Shown here: piece after piece, positions 8,201 through 16,693 of the stretch
Layout: the number at the start of each line of letters is the position of its first letter
How positions within the stretch are numbered: the first letter of the stretch is position 1
Source: Streptomyces sp. 7-21
GTDB lineage: Bacteria; Actinomycetota; Actinomycetes; Streptomycetales; Streptomycetaceae
Direction of reading: 5' to 3'
Assembly (NCBI RefSeq): GCF_016741785.1
Contig: NZ_JAERRL010000022.1
Location: 1 to 59,244 of the forward strand
DNA: 59,244 nucleotides
Program-made: the position numbers and the translations under genes
The notes under the pieces: generated by a model
What the model saw: only the letters and a program-made list of their open reading frames with translations
What the model was told of the DNA's origin: nothing
The model's database searches: none

Positions 8201-8620
8201 ATGTCCCTTCGTACCGCACTGCGTCAGCGTTCCACCCGCGCCCGCCGTCTCGCGGCTGCCGGTCTCGTCACCGCGACCGCCGCGACCCTGGGGGTGACGG
8301 GCCTGAGCGGCTCGGCCAGCGCGGCCGGCTCCGGCGATCCTCAGGCGATAGCCCAGGAGATGATCGGCGACCCGGCGCAGTTCGAGTGCTTCTCGAACAT
8401 CGTCGAGCGCGAGAGCGGCTGGGACCCCACGGCCACGAACGCGGAGAGCGGCGCCTACGGCCTGGTCCAGGCCCTGCCGGCGGACAAGATGGCCTCGGCC
8501 GGCTCGGACTGGAAGACGAACCCCGCCACGCAGATCGAGTGGGGTCTGGGCTACATGAACGAGCGCTACGGCTCGCCGTGCGACGCCTGGGAGTTCTGGC
8601 AGGCCAACAACTGGTACTGA
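8201..8620 (+). CDS. Secreted transglycosylase/Rpf-like protein
   Basis: This 139-residue exported protein has a long, Arg-rich, Streptomyces-type signal peptide (to about ASA-AGS, residue 42). A compact ~95-residue domain of the lysozyme-like/SLT type follows, with an ERESGWDP stretch carrying the probable catalytic Glu, then AYGLVQALP and a C-terminal GYMNERYGSPCDAWEFWQ segment. Two Cys (ECF and PCD) could form a disulfide. It probably cleaves peptidoglycan. A GTG at 8198, immediately before, is an alternative start. Confidence 0.85.
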   Translation: MSLRTALRQRSTRARRLAAAGLVTATAATLGVTGLSGSASAAGSGDPQAIAQEMIGDPAQFECFSNIVERESGWDPTATNAESGAYGLVQALPADKMASAGSDWKTNPATQIEWGLGYMNERYGSPCDAWEFWQANNWY

Positions 8621-8683
8621 CGCCTCCCTGACGGCACCGCGCCGCCTGACGGCCGCATACCGCGCGTGACGGCAGGTGAAGAA

Positions 8684-8720
8684 GACGGGGCGGGCACCCC
8701 GCGCGGGTGCCCGCCCCGTC
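8684..8720. terminator. Bidirectional terminator hairpin
   Basis: A perfect 16-bp stem (8684-8699 with 8705-8720; arms begin GACGGGGCGG and end CGCCCCGTC) has a 5-base loop. It separates the convergent SLT-protein and FHA-ABC genes. Confidence 0.85.
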
Positions 8721-8750
8721 GTGTGCGGCAGCGCGGCCGGGCGGCCGGTG

Positions 8751-11210
8751 TCAGGCGCGCATGACCTCCGGCTCGTGGCGGCGCAGGAACTTCATCACCA
8801 GGAAGCCGCAGACCACCGCCAGCACGCCGAGCATCGCCACATCGAGCAGCCAGTACCCGGCCTCGTGCTTCCACAGCGGGTCGGGGTCGGGCTCTGCCTC
8901 GGCGGGCGAGGCCGTCAGCGTGTTCAGGTCGGCCGTGGTGCCGACGCCCGCCAGGGCCCAGCGCGAGGGCATCAGCCAGGCGATCTGCTCGATGCCGAGG
9001 GTGCCGTGGACCTTGAACAGCGCGCCGGTGAAGACCAGCTGGACCACCGAGATCATCACCAGCAGCGGCATCGTCATCTCGGAGGTGCGCACCAGCGAGG
9101 AGATGACCAGGCCCAGCATCATCGACGTGCAGCCCAGCGCCATGATCACGACCATCATCTCGATCATGGGCGAGCCGGAGACGATCACGCCCTCCTCGGG
9201 CATGTCCCGCGGGATGAAGCCGATGAGGCACAGGATCGCGCCCTGCAGCACGGTAACCATGCCGAGGACGAAGACCTTCGACATCAGATACGCCGAGCGC
9301 GACAAGCCGACGGCCCGTTCTCGCTCGTAGATCACGCGCTCCTTGATCAGCTCCCGGACGGCGTTGGCCGCCCCGGAGAAGCACATGCCGACCACGAGGA
9401 CGAGGAGCACGATGCTGGCGTCGCCGTTGCGCAGCCCGCGGTCGATGGGGCCGTAGCCAAGGCCGTAGTCCGCGGGTATCGCGAGGCTGACCGCGCCGAG
9501 GATGATCGGCAGGGCCAGGGTCAGGCCGAGGAAGCCCTTGTCGGCGGCGATGACGGCGAGGTAGCGCCGCATCAGCGTCCTGACCTGCGAGCCCCAGGTC
9601 TGCGCCTTGTGCTGGATCGCGGCCACCGGGTTGACCTGCATCGCCTGCTGCTGCGGCTGCGCGTCGAGGTCCGCCGCGTACATCTGGTAGTGCTGTGAAC
9701 CGCGCCAGCGGCCCATCCAGTCGTAGTCGCGGTAGTTCTCGAAGGCGGAGAAGACATCCGCCCAGCTCTCGTAGCCGAAGAAGTTCAGCGCCTCGTCCGG
9801 CGGGCCGAAGTAGGCCACGCCGCCGCCCGGCGCCATGACGAGGACCCGGTCGCACAGGCCCAGCTCCGCCACGGAGTGGGTGACCACCAGCACGGTGCGG
9901 CCGTCGTCGGCGAGGCCGCGCAGCAGCTGCATGACGTCGCGGTCCATGCCCGGGTCGAGCCCGGAGGTCGGCTCGTCCAGGAAGATCAGCGACGGCTTGG
10001 TCAGCAGCTCCAGGGCCACCGAGACCCGCTTGCGCTGCCCGCCGGAGAGCGAGGAGATGCGCTTCTCGGCGTGGACGTCGAGCTTCAGCTCGGCCAGCAC
10101 CTCCTCGACGCGGGCGTTGCGCTCGGCCTCGCCCACGTCGCCGGGGAAGCGGAGCTGGGCGGCCAGGCGCAGCGCCTGCCGGATGGGCAGGGCGGTGTGC
10201 AGGATGTCGTCCTGCGGGACCAGGCCGATGCGGTGCCGCAGCTCGGCGAAGTGCGTGTAGAGGTTGCGGTTGTCGTACAGCACCTCACCGTAGGTGGCCG
10301 GGCGGTATCCGGTGAGCGCGCGCAGCAGCGTCGACTTGCCGGAGCCGGACGGACCGATGACGCCGATCAGCGACTTCTCCGGGACGCCGAAGGAGACGTC
10401 GTTGAGGATGGTGGTCTTGCCGTCGTTGACCTGCACCGTCAGGTGGCGGGCCGAGAAGGTGACCTCACCGGTGTCGACGAACTCCTGGAGCTGGTTGCCC
10501 ACCAGGCGGAACGTCGAGTGGCCGATACCGACGGTGTCGTTCTGGCCCAGGTAGCGGCGGCCGTGCTTGGGCAGCTGCTGGCCGTTGACGTACGTGCCGT
10601 TGTGGCTGCCGAGATCGTGGATCTCGAAGCGGCCGTCGGAGTGCGCCACGAACTCCGCGTGGAAGCGCGAGACCTGAAGGTCGGAGACGACCAGGTCGTT
10701 CTCCAGCGCGCGGCCGATGCGCGTGACCTGGCCGGCCGTCAGGTTGTAGAAGGTCGTGGCGCCGCGGTCCGGGCCGCCGTACGGCGGCTGCTGCTGCGGC
10801 TGCTGCGCGTACGGCTGCTGCTGGGCCTGCGGCGGCTGCTGCGGCGGCATCGCAGGCGGCTGACCGGCCATCGCGGCGGCTGGGGCCTGCTGCCGCGGGA
10901 GGGAAGCCGACGAGGTGAAGCTCAGCCTCGGCCCGTCGGTGGCGTTCCCCAGGTGGACGACGGAGCCAGGCGCGAGCGGCAACTGCTGGACGCGCTGTCC
11001 CTGCGCGTACGTCCCGTTCGTGCTGCCCTGGTCCTCGATGAACCAGCTCTGTCCGCCCCAGCGCAGGATGGCGTGCCGCCAGGAGACCCGCGAGTCGGTG
11101 AGCACGAAGTCACCTTGCGGGTCTCTGCCCAGGGTGTAGGACCGAGTCGGGTCCAAGGTCCAGGTCTGTCCGTTAAGTTCCAGTACGAGTTCCGGCACTC
11201 CATGCCCCAC
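8751..11210 (-). CDS. FHA-domain ABC transporter (Rv1747 type)
   Basis: This 819-residue fusion contains FHA1 (about 5-100; GRDPQGD, SWRHA, STNGTY), a Gln/Pro/Ala-rich disordered linker (~100-145) and FHA2 (about 150-245; GRALENDLVVSD, SRFHAEF, SHNGTY). An ABC ATPase follows (GPSGSGKST, LSGGQRKRVS, LIFLDEPTSGLD), then an ABC-2 permease domain with six predicted helices (about 560-815). It resembles M. tuberculosis Rv1747, a half-transporter whose FHA domains bind phosphothreonine made by Ser/Thr kinases and which affects cell-envelope lipids. It probably works as a dimer under kinase control; substrate unknown. Start GTG 11210. Confidence 0.93.
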   Translation of the reverse strand: MGHGVPELVLELNGQTWTLDPTRSYTLGRDPQGDFVLTDSRVSWRHAILRWGGQSWFIEDQGSTNGTYAQGQRVQQLPLAPGSVVHLGNATDGPRLSFTSSASLPRQQAPAAAMAGQPPAMPPQQPPQAQQQPYAQQPQQQPPYGGPDRGATTFYNLTAGQVTRIGRALENDLVVSDLQVSRFHAEFVAHSDGRFEIHDLGSHNGTYVNGQQLPKHGRRYLGQNDTVGIGHSTFRLVGNQLQEFVDTGEVTFSARHLTVQVNDGKTTILNDVSFGVPEKSLIGVIGPSGSGKSTLLRALTGYRPATYGEVLYDNRNLYTHFAELRHRIGLVPQDDILHTALPIRQALRLAAQLRFPGDVGEAERNARVEEVLAELKLDVHAEKRISSLSGGQRKRVSVALELLTKPSLIFLDEPTSGLDPGMDRDVMQLLRGLADDGRTVLVVTHSVAELGLCDRVLVMAPGGGVAYFGPPDEALNFFGYESWADVFSAFENYRDYDWMGRWRGSQHYQMYAADLDAQPQQQAMQVNPVAAIQHKAQTWGSQVRTLMRRYLAVIAADKGFLGLTLALPIILGAVSLAIPADYGLGYGPIDRGLRNGDASIVLLVLVVGMCFSGAANAVRELIKERVIYERERAVGLSRSAYLMSKVFVLGMVTVLQGAILCLIGFIPRDMPEEGVIVSGSPMIEMMVVIMALGCTSMMLGLVISSLVRTSEMTMPLLVMISVVQLVFTGALFKVHGTLGIEQIAWLMPSRWALAGVGTTADLNTLTASPAEAEPDPDPLWKHEAGYWLLDVAMLGVLAVVCGFLVMKFLRRHEPEVMRA

Positions 11211-11428
11211 AAAGTTGTCCCCCGAGTGGACCCGGCGAAAGGGTCCGGGGATGGTCGTACATCTTGGGGAACTATTCCAGGCCGCCGCCGCGTGAGGGAA
11301 GCCGCCCCCCGGAAGTCACCAAGCTGATGCAGAGCGTGGGCGACTTCGTGACGTTCATCTCTTTGCCGCCCCGTATCACCCGGGGGGTACCTCGCGCCGC
11401 CGCCGGGGCCCGATAGCGTGGCCTCATC

Positions 11429-12682
11429 ATGATGCCCGCGCACAGCTCGCTGCCCGCCGGCTCTCCCACAGACCCGGCCGCCACCGATCTCACGCCCACG
11501 CTGCTGGTGAAGGTCTTCGGTAAGGACCACCCGGGCCTGACCGCGGGCCTGTTCCGCACCCTGGCGGGGTTCAGCGTCGACGTCATCGACATCGAGCAGG
11601 TCGTCACCCGCGGCCGTCTGACGCTGTGCGCCCTGGTGACACAGCCGGGCTCGGGCGCGGGCACCGAGGGCGAGCTGCGCGCCACCGTGCACGCCTGGGC
11701 CGGCTCGGCCGGCGTCGAGGCCGAGATCATCTCCGGCACGGGCGACAACCCCGCCCGCGGCGCGGGCCGTTCCCACGTCACCGTGCTCGGCTCCCCGCTG
11801 ACCGCCGAGACCACCGCGGCGATCACCGCGACCATCACGGCCGCCGGCGCGAACATCGACCGCATCTACCGGCTGGCCAAGTACCCCGTCACCGCCGTCG
11901 AGCTGGACGTCTCCGGAGTGGAGACGGACCGGCTGCGCAGCGAGCTGGCCCGCGAGGCGGCCTCGCGCTCGGTGGACATCGCGGTCGTGGCCTCCGGTCT
12001 CCAGCGGCGGGCGCCGCGCCTGGTGGTGATGGACGTGGACTCCACGCTCATCCAGGACGAGGTGATCGAGCTGTTCGCGGCCCACGCGGGCCGGGAGCCG
12101 GAGGTCGCCGAGATCACCGCCCGCGCCATGCGCGGCGAGCTGGACTTCGAGGAGTCGCTGCACGCCCGGGTGCGGCTGCTGGAAGGGCTGGACGAGTCGG
12201 TGATCGACAAGGTCCGCTCGGAGGTCAGGCTGACGCCGGGGGCGCGGACCCTGATCCGCACCCTCAAGCGCCTGGGCTGCCAGGTCGGGGTCGTCTCCGG
12301 CGGCTTCACCCAGGTCACCGACGCGCTCCGGGACCACCTGGGCCTGGACTTCGCCGCGGCGAACACGCTGGAGGTCGTGGACGGCCGCCTGACGGGCCGG
12401 GTGACCGGCCCGGTCGTGGACCGGGCGGGGAAGGCGGCGCTGCTGCGCCGGTTCGCGGCCGAGGCCGGGGTGCCGCTGTCGCGGACCGTGGCGATCGGCG
12501 ACGGCGCCAACGACCTGGACATGCTCAACGCGGCCGGCCTCGGGGTGGCCTTCAACGCCAAGCCCCTGGTGCGCCAGGCCGCGCACACCGCCGTGAACGT
12601 GCCGTTCCTGGACACCGTGCTGTACCTGCTGGGGATCACCCGGGAGGAAGTCGAGGCAGCCGATGCCCAGGAACAGCGGTGA
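11429..12682 (+). CDS. serB: Phosphoserine phosphatase with ACT domain
   Basis: This 417-residue SerB catalyses the last step of serine synthesis, phosphoserine to serine. The first ~180 residues carry ACT-like regulatory sequence (VKVFGKDHPGLTAGLF; then SHVTVLGSPLTAE). The HAD phosphatase follows: catalytic DVDSTLI (about 203), VGVVSGGF, and GDGANDLDML metal-binding loop. No ribosome site precedes the tandem ATG ATG. A TAGCGT -10-like hexamer at 11414-11419 places the likely transcript start within a few bases, so translation is probably leaderless. Its stop lies 10 bases from the convergent sixA stop. Confidence 0.95.
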   Translation: MMPAHSSLPAGSPTDPAATDLTPTLLVKVFGKDHPGLTAGLFRTLAGFSVDVIDIEQVVTRGRLTLCALVTQPGSGAGTEGELRATVHAWAGSAGVEAEIISGTGDNPARGAGRSHVTVLGSPLTAETTAAITATITAAGANIDRIYRLAKYPVTAVELDVSGVETDRLRSELAREAASRSVDIAVVASGLQRRAPRLVVMDVDSTLIQDEVIELFAAHAGREPEVAEITARAMRGELDFEESLHARVRLLEGLDESVIDKVRSEVRLTPGARTLIRTLKRLGCQVGVVSGGFTQVTDALRDHLGLDFAAANTLEVVDGRLTGRVTGPVVDRAGKAALLRRFAAEAGVPLSRTVAIGDGANDLDMLNAAGLGVAFNAKPLVRQAAHTAVNVPFLDTVLYLLGITREEVEAADAQEQR

Positions 12683-12692
12683 CGGCGCGCGG

Positions 12693-13214
12693 TCAGTCCT
12701 GCGGCGTCCAGTAGGCGACGAGGCGGGCCACGCCGTGCTCCACGGACTTCCAGCCGCCTGACGTCAGGCTCAGCACGGCCGTCGCGCACGTGGGGAAGGA
12801 GTTGCGCCGCATGCGCTCCGCCGTGTCGCCGTCGGCCGAGCCCGCGAGCGCGTCCGCCAGGGCGTGGATGCCGGGGTTGTGGCCGACGAGCATCAGATCG
12901 CGTACCTCGTCATCGACGCCGTTGATCAGGGCGATCAGCTCGCCCAGCGACGCCTCGTACAGCCGCTCCTCGTAGACGGTCTTGGGGCGCTTGGGAAGCT
13001 CGTGCGCGACGAGCTTCCAGGTCTCGCGCGCGCGGGTGGCGGTCGAGCAGAGAGTCAGTGCGGGAGTGACGCCGGCGCCGGCGAGCCAGCGTCCGGCCGC
13101 CGGGGCGTCCCTGCGGCCCCGTTCCGCGAGGGGCCGGTCGTGATCGGACACCTGCGGCCAGTCAGCCTTGGCGTGTCGGAGGAGAACGATCCTGCGGGGA
13201 ACATCGACGCTCAT
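12693..13214 (-). CDS. SixA-type histidine phosphatase
   Basis: This 173-residue histidine-phosphatase-superfamily protein has the phospho-accepting RHAKADW motif at about residues 12-18, characteristic of the SixA branch, and a second His in LVGHNPGIHAL. E. coli SixA dephosphorylates a phosphohistidine in the phosphotransfer network; the actinobacterial substrate is not established. It is convergent with serB. Confidence 0.88.
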   Translation of the reverse strand: MSVDVPRRIVLLRHAKADWPQVSDHDRPLAERGRRDAPAAGRWLAGAGVTPALTLCSTATRARETWKLVAHELPKRPKTVYEERLYEASLGELIALINGVDDEVRDLMLVGHNPGIHALADALAGSADGDTAERMRRNSFPTCATAVLSLTSGGWKSVEHGVARLVAYWTPQD

Positions 13215-13331
13215 GTGCCCCAGCTTCGCATGAAACGTGCCGTAGGTCGCGGGGTGTTGGGAATCATCCCGGGGCCCGCTGACCAGCCGCGCGGCCGGGC
13301 ACGCACGGGCGGAGCGGCGCCGCGGGACGCC

Positions 13332-13517
13332 TCAGGGCACCAGGAGCGCGCCCAAGTAGCCGACGAGCTCGGCGACGGGCTGCTGCTGGTCCGCGGCCTC
13401 CGCGCTGGTGCCGCTCATCATCAGCGTGAGCAGGACGGTGAAGGCGGCAGCCGGAGCGGCCAGGGTCCACCAGCGGAGCCGGATCCCCGCGCCGTGTCCC
13501 TTCCCCCGGGCTGCCAT
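13332..13517 (-). CDS. Small single-pass membrane protein, unknown
   Basis: This 61-residue protein has a basic N-terminus (MAARGKGHGAG...RLRWW), one hydrophobic segment (LAAPAAAFTVLLTLMMSG) and a short tail ending in a second weakly hydrophobic stretch. It could be a membrane anchor or a signal-peptide-bearing small protein (cleavage near AEA-ADQ). ATG 13517 is preferred over 13523 because GGAGGGG is then 6-8 bases upstream. Function unknown. Confidence 0.65.
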   Translation of the reverse strand: MAARGKGHGAGIRLRWWTLAAPAAAFTVLLTLMMSGTSAEAADQQQPVAELVGYLGALLVP

Positions 13518-13629
13518 GACCATCCCCTCCGTTCCGTGCCGGCGGCTTGCTCACCGTCGTCTTAGACCGTACGGAAACAGGGAGGCAGCGCCCATCCGGA
13601 GACCCACCCAGTGCCCCCTGAACCTGGCC

Positions 13630-13658
13630 CCCTAGGGGACGGTGGGGCTGTCCCCACC
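13630..13658. terminator. Likely terminator, two adjacent hairpins
   Basis: CCCCTAGGGG (13630-13639) is a perfect palindrome and GGTGGGG (13641-13647) pairs with CCCCACC (13652-13658). They lie just past the end of the leftward microprotein/MFS transcription unit. Confidence 0.5.
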
Positions 13659-13690
13659 CACGGCCCGGCGGGGCGGTGGGACGGGCGGGG

Positions 13691-13807
13691 TCAGGGCGCG
13701 GCGATGCTGGCGATGACGGCGATGACGATGCTGATGCCGAGCATGGCTCCGAGGATGGCGAGGAGCTTCCGCTGGCCGCCTGGGGGTGTCGGGTCGAGCG
13801 CGGGCAT
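13691..13807 (-). CDS. SGM_5486-family transporter-associated microprotein
   Basis: This 38-residue protein reads MPALDPTPPGGQRKLL at the N-terminus, then has one hydrophobic helix (AILGAMLGISIVIAVIASIAAP). It matches my memory of the short SGM_5486 family found beside CynX/NimT-type MFS transporters in Streptomyces. Here it lies 15 bases downstream of the MFS gene on the same strand, so it is probably a co-translated membrane partner. It is short enough to be missed by many gene callers. Confidence 0.75.
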   Translation of the reverse strand: MPALDPTPPGGQRKLLAILGAMLGISIVIAVIASIAAP

Positions 13808-13822
13808 GCGGCCAGTCTCGCA

Positions 13823-15136
13823 TCACCGGCCGGGCGCGGGCACGGCGGCCGCCTCGTCCTCCAGGTAGCGGTCGCGCCCGGCGAGGACGCCCGCGGCGAT
13901 CTGCGCCACCGTCAGCGCCGTCATCAGGGCGAGGGGAGCGTGCCAGCCGCCGGTCGCCTCGTTCAGCATGCCCACCAGGACCGGGCCGGGCACGCAGAGC
14001 AGGTAGCCGGTGCTCTGGGCGAAGGCGGAGAGCCGGGCGACGCCCGCGCTGGTGCGGGCCCGCAGGCCGATCATCGTCAGGGCGACGGGGAAGGCGCAGT
14101 TGGCGATGCCGAGGAAGACCGACCACACCCAGGCGCCGCCCTCGGGCGCCACCCACAGCCCCGCGTAACCGGCCAGGGCGAACACGCCGAGGAGCGCGAC
14201 GAGCGGTCCCTGCCGCCGCATCCGGGCGGCTGCCTGCGGCAGCACGAGGGACAGCGGCACGCTCACGCCCATCGCGACGGCCAGCATCACGCCTGCGCTG
14301 GTGGCGGGCACCCCGGCATCGCGGAAGATCTGCGGCAGCCAGCCCATGATCACGTAGGCGGAGGTGGACTGGAGGCCGAAGAAGAGCGCCAGCCACCACG
14401 CGGTGGGGCTGCGCGAGGGCCGCGGTGCCGGGCCGGCCGCCGCGGCGGCCGCTGCGGCCGCCGGCCCGTCCGGCGCAGCCGGCGCAGCCGGCTCCCGGCG
14501 GCCCTGGAGCAAGGCCGCCAGCCAGGGCAGCACCCCCAGCGCCGCCACGCCCGCCCACAGCCCCAGCCCCGCGCGCCAGCCGCCGCCGAAGAGGCCGGCC
14601 AGCGGGATGGTCAGCGCGGCGGCGGCCGAGGTGCCGACGGCGAAGCCCGTGGAGTACACGCTGGTGACCGGGCCCATGCGGTCGGGGAAGTACCGCTTGA
14701 CGAGCACGGGCATCAGCACGTTGCCGATGGCGATGCCTGCCAGGGCCACGGCTGTGGCGGCCAGGAAGACCGGGACGCCGCCCGCCACGGAGCGCAGCAC
14801 GAGCCCGCCGCAGATGGCCGCCATGGCGCCGAGCATGACCGCGACCGGCCCCAGGCGGCGGGTGAGCCGGGGAGCGGTCAGGCCGAACACGCCGAAGCAC
14901 AGCGGCGGCACGGAGGTGAGCAGCCCCGCGGTGGTCCCCGACATACCCAGGTCGGCTCTGACCTCTTCGAGCATCGGGCCCAGGCTCGCGATAGCCGGGC
15001 GCAGGTTGAGTGCGGCGAGGACGAGCCCCGCCAGGATCAGCCACGGACCCCAGACGGCGCGGGCCCGCGGGGGCAGGGGGGTGCTGCTGCCGGACCGAGT
15101 ACGGTCATGCTTCGCGACGGCCATGGGGGCCATCAT
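13823..15136 (-). CDS. MFS transporter, CynX/NimT family
   Basis: This ~437-residue major facilitator has 12 predicted membrane helices. It contains the family stretch LNLRPAIASLGPMLEEVRADL after helix 1 and a central Ala/Pro-rich cytoplasmic loop (about residue 215). Members export or import small molecules such as cyanate or 2-nitroimidazole; the substrate here is unknown. No good ribosome site precedes any ATG; 15136 (tandem ATG) is taken, with 15124 an alternative. It is divergent from a FadR-type regulator with a candidate operator between them, suggesting control by that regulator. Confidence 0.85.
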   Translation of the reverse strand: MMAPMAVAKHDRTRSGSSTPLPPRARAVWGPWLILAGLVLAALNLRPAIASLGPMLEEVRADLGMSGTTAGLLTSVPPLCFGVFGLTAPRLTRRLGPVAVMLGAMAAICGGLVLRSVAGGVPVFLAATAVALAGIAIGNVLMPVLVKRYFPDRMGPVTSVYSTGFAVGTSAAAALTIPLAGLFGGGWRAGLGLWAGVAALGVLPWLAALLQGRREPAAPAAPDGPAAAAAAAAAGPAPRPSRSPTAWWLALFFGLQSTSAYVIMGWLPQIFRDAGVPATSAGVMLAVAMGVSVPLSLVLPQAAARMRRQGPLVALLGVFALAGYAGLWVAPEGGAWVWSVFLGIANCAFPVALTMIGLRARTSAGVARLSAFAQSTGYLLCVPGPVLVGMLNEATGGWHAPLALMTALTVAQIAAGVLAGRDRYLEDEAAAVPAPGR

Positions 15137-15138
15137 AG

Positions 15139-15153
15139 AATCATGGGATGAAT
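15139..15153. promoter_or_regulatory. Candidate FadR-type operator
   Basis: The imperfect inverted repeat AATCATGGGATGAAT (5 of 6 arm bases match, 3-base centre) lies in the short gap between the divergent MFS exporter and GntR/FadR regulator starts. Position and symmetry suit an autoregulatory operator; this is inference. Confidence 0.4.
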
Positions 15154-15192
15154 ACCGTGCACCGGGTGCGCGGGAGGAAGGGGACGACGAAG

Positions 15193-15858
15193 GTGTCACT
15201 GACCGCGCCGCGGCGCTCGGCGCTCGCCGACCAGGTGATCGTCCAGCTCCGTCAGCAGATCACGTCGGGAGAGTGGCCGGTCGGCTCACGCATCCCGACG
15301 GAGCCGGAGCTGGTGGAACGGCTCGGCGTCGCGCGCAACACCGTGCGGGAGGCGATCAGGGCGCTGGCGCACAACGGTCTGCTGGACATCCGGCAGGGCT
15401 CCGGCACCTACGTGGCGGCGACCAGCGAGCTTGCCGGCGTGATGCAGCGCCGCTTCGCGCAGGCGCAGCCGGGGGACATCGCGGAAGTGCGGCGGGCACT
15501 GGAGACGGCGGCGGCGCGGCTGGCGGCCGAGCGCCGCACGGAGGCGGACCTGGAGAAGCTCAGGGCGCTGCTGCGGCGGCGCGAAGAGGCATGGGACAGC
15601 GGCGAGGTGGGGCGGTTCGTCGAGGCGGACGCCACGTTCCACCTGGCGGTCGTCGCCGCCTCGCACAACGAGGTGCTGGCGGCGGTCTACTCCGACCTGG
15701 GCTCGGTGGTGCGCGACCTGCTGCGCCGCGACCTCGGCAACGCGCTGCGGGAGGAGGACCACCTGGACCACGGCCGTCTCGTGACGGCCATCGCCGAGGG
15801 CGACGCGGCCACGGCCGAGCGGGAGGCCAGCTCCTACGCCCCGGCCTGCCGCCGCTGA
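15193..15858 (+). CDS. GntR-family (FadR subfamily) transcriptional regulator
   Basis: This ~221-residue regulator has an N-terminal winged helix of GntR type (about 10-75; LADQVIVQLRQQI, IPTEPELVERLGVARNTVREAIRAL, RQGSGTYV) and an all-helical FCD ligand domain (EVRRALETAAARLAA, FHLAVVAASHNEVLAAVY, HGRLVTAIAEGD). The conserved metal-binding His residues are partly visible. GTG 15193 is preferred (AAGGGG about 9 bases upstream); ATG 15148 is possible but would overlap the candidate operator. It probably represses the divergent MFS exporter in response to the exported compound. Confidence 0.88.
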   Translation: MSLTAPRRSALADQVIVQLRQQITSGEWPVGSRIPTEPELVERLGVARNTVREAIRALAHNGLLDIRQGSGTYVAATSELAGVMQRRFAQAQPGDIAEVRRALETAAARLAAERRTEADLEKLRALLRRREEAWDSGEVGRFVEADATFHLAVVAASHNEVLAAVYSDLGSVVRDLLRRDLGNALREEDHLDHGRLVTAIAEGDAATAEREASSYAPACRR

Positions 15859-15870
15859 CACGGCCCGGCC

Positions 15871-15900
15871 GGCGCCCGGAGGCCCGTGGCTCCGGGCGCC
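15871..15900. terminator. Bidirectional terminator hairpin
   Basis: GGCGCCCGGAG (15871-15881) pairs perfectly with CTCCGGGCGCC (15890-15900), 8-base loop. It lies between the convergent ends of the FadR-type regulator and fabI. Confidence 0.8.
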
Positions 15901-15911
15901 GCGGCGAGCGG

Positions 15912-16691
15912 TCAGGCGCCCATCATGTGGACGCCGCCGTCGACGTGGACGATCTCGCCGGTCGTCTTCGGGAACCAGTCCGAGAGCAGGGCCACGACGC
16001 CGCGCGCCGCCGGCTCCGGGTCGCTCAGGTCCCAGCCCAGCGGAGAGCGGGAGTCCCACACGTCCGCCAGCTCGGAGAAGCCCGGAATGGACTTGGCGGC
16101 CATCGACTTGACCGGCCCGGCCGAGACGAGGTTGCAGCGGATGTTCTTCTCGCCCAGGTCGCGGGCGAGGTAGCGGGAGGTGGACTCCAGGGCCGCCTTC
16201 GCCACGCCCATCCAGTCGTACTTCGGCCAGGCCACCTGGGCGTCGAAGTCCATGCCCACCACGGAGGCACCGCGCTGCTCCAGCAGCGGCAGCAGCGCCA
16301 TGGTCAGCGACTTCAGCGAGTAGGCGGACACCTCCAGCGCCGTGGCGACGGACTCCCAGCCGGTGTTGAGGAAGTTGCCGCCGAGCGCGTCCTGCGGCGC
16401 GAAGCCGATGGAGTGCACGACGCCGTCCAGGCCGACGCCCTCGCCGAGGTGCTCGGTGACCCGGGCGGCGAGCGTGTCGAGGTGCTCGGCGTTCTGCACG
16501 TCCAGTTCGATCACGGGCGCCGGCTTCGGCAGCCGCTTGGCGATCCGCTCGACGAGGGTGAGCCGCCCGTAGCCGGTCAGCACGACCTCGGCGCCTTCGT
16601 CCTGGGCCAGCCGCGCGGTGTGGAAGGCGATCGACGCGTCCGTGAGCACCCCCGTGACGAGGATGCGCTTGCCTGCGAGAAGTCCGCTCAT
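15912..16691 (-). CDS. fabI: Enoyl-[acyl-carrier-protein] reductase (NADH)
   Basis: This 259-residue FabI catalyses the last reductive step of each fatty-acid elongation cycle. It has the FabI-type cofactor start (GKRILVTGVLTDASIAF), the SIGFAP strand-loop and the catalytic Tyr-x6-Lys (YDWMGVAK) typical of FabI rather than the YxxxK of other short-chain reductases. ATG 16691 lies 2 bases after the fabG stop, so the two genes are coupled. FabI is the target of triclosan and isoniazid-type inhibitors. Confidence 0.95.
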   Translation of the reverse strand: MSGLLAGKRILVTGVLTDASIAFHTARLAQDEGAEVVLTGYGRLTLVERIAKRLPKPAPVIELDVQNAEHLDTLAARVTEHLGEGVGLDGVVHSIGFAPQDALGGNFLNTGWESVATALEVSAYSLKSLTMALLPLLEQRGASVVGMDFDAQVAWPKYDWMGVAKAALESTSRYLARDLGEKNIRCNLVSAGPVKSMAAKSIPGFSELADVWDSRSPLGWDLSDPEPAARGVVALLSDWFPKTTGEIVHVDGGVHMMGA

Positions 16692-16693
16692 GT

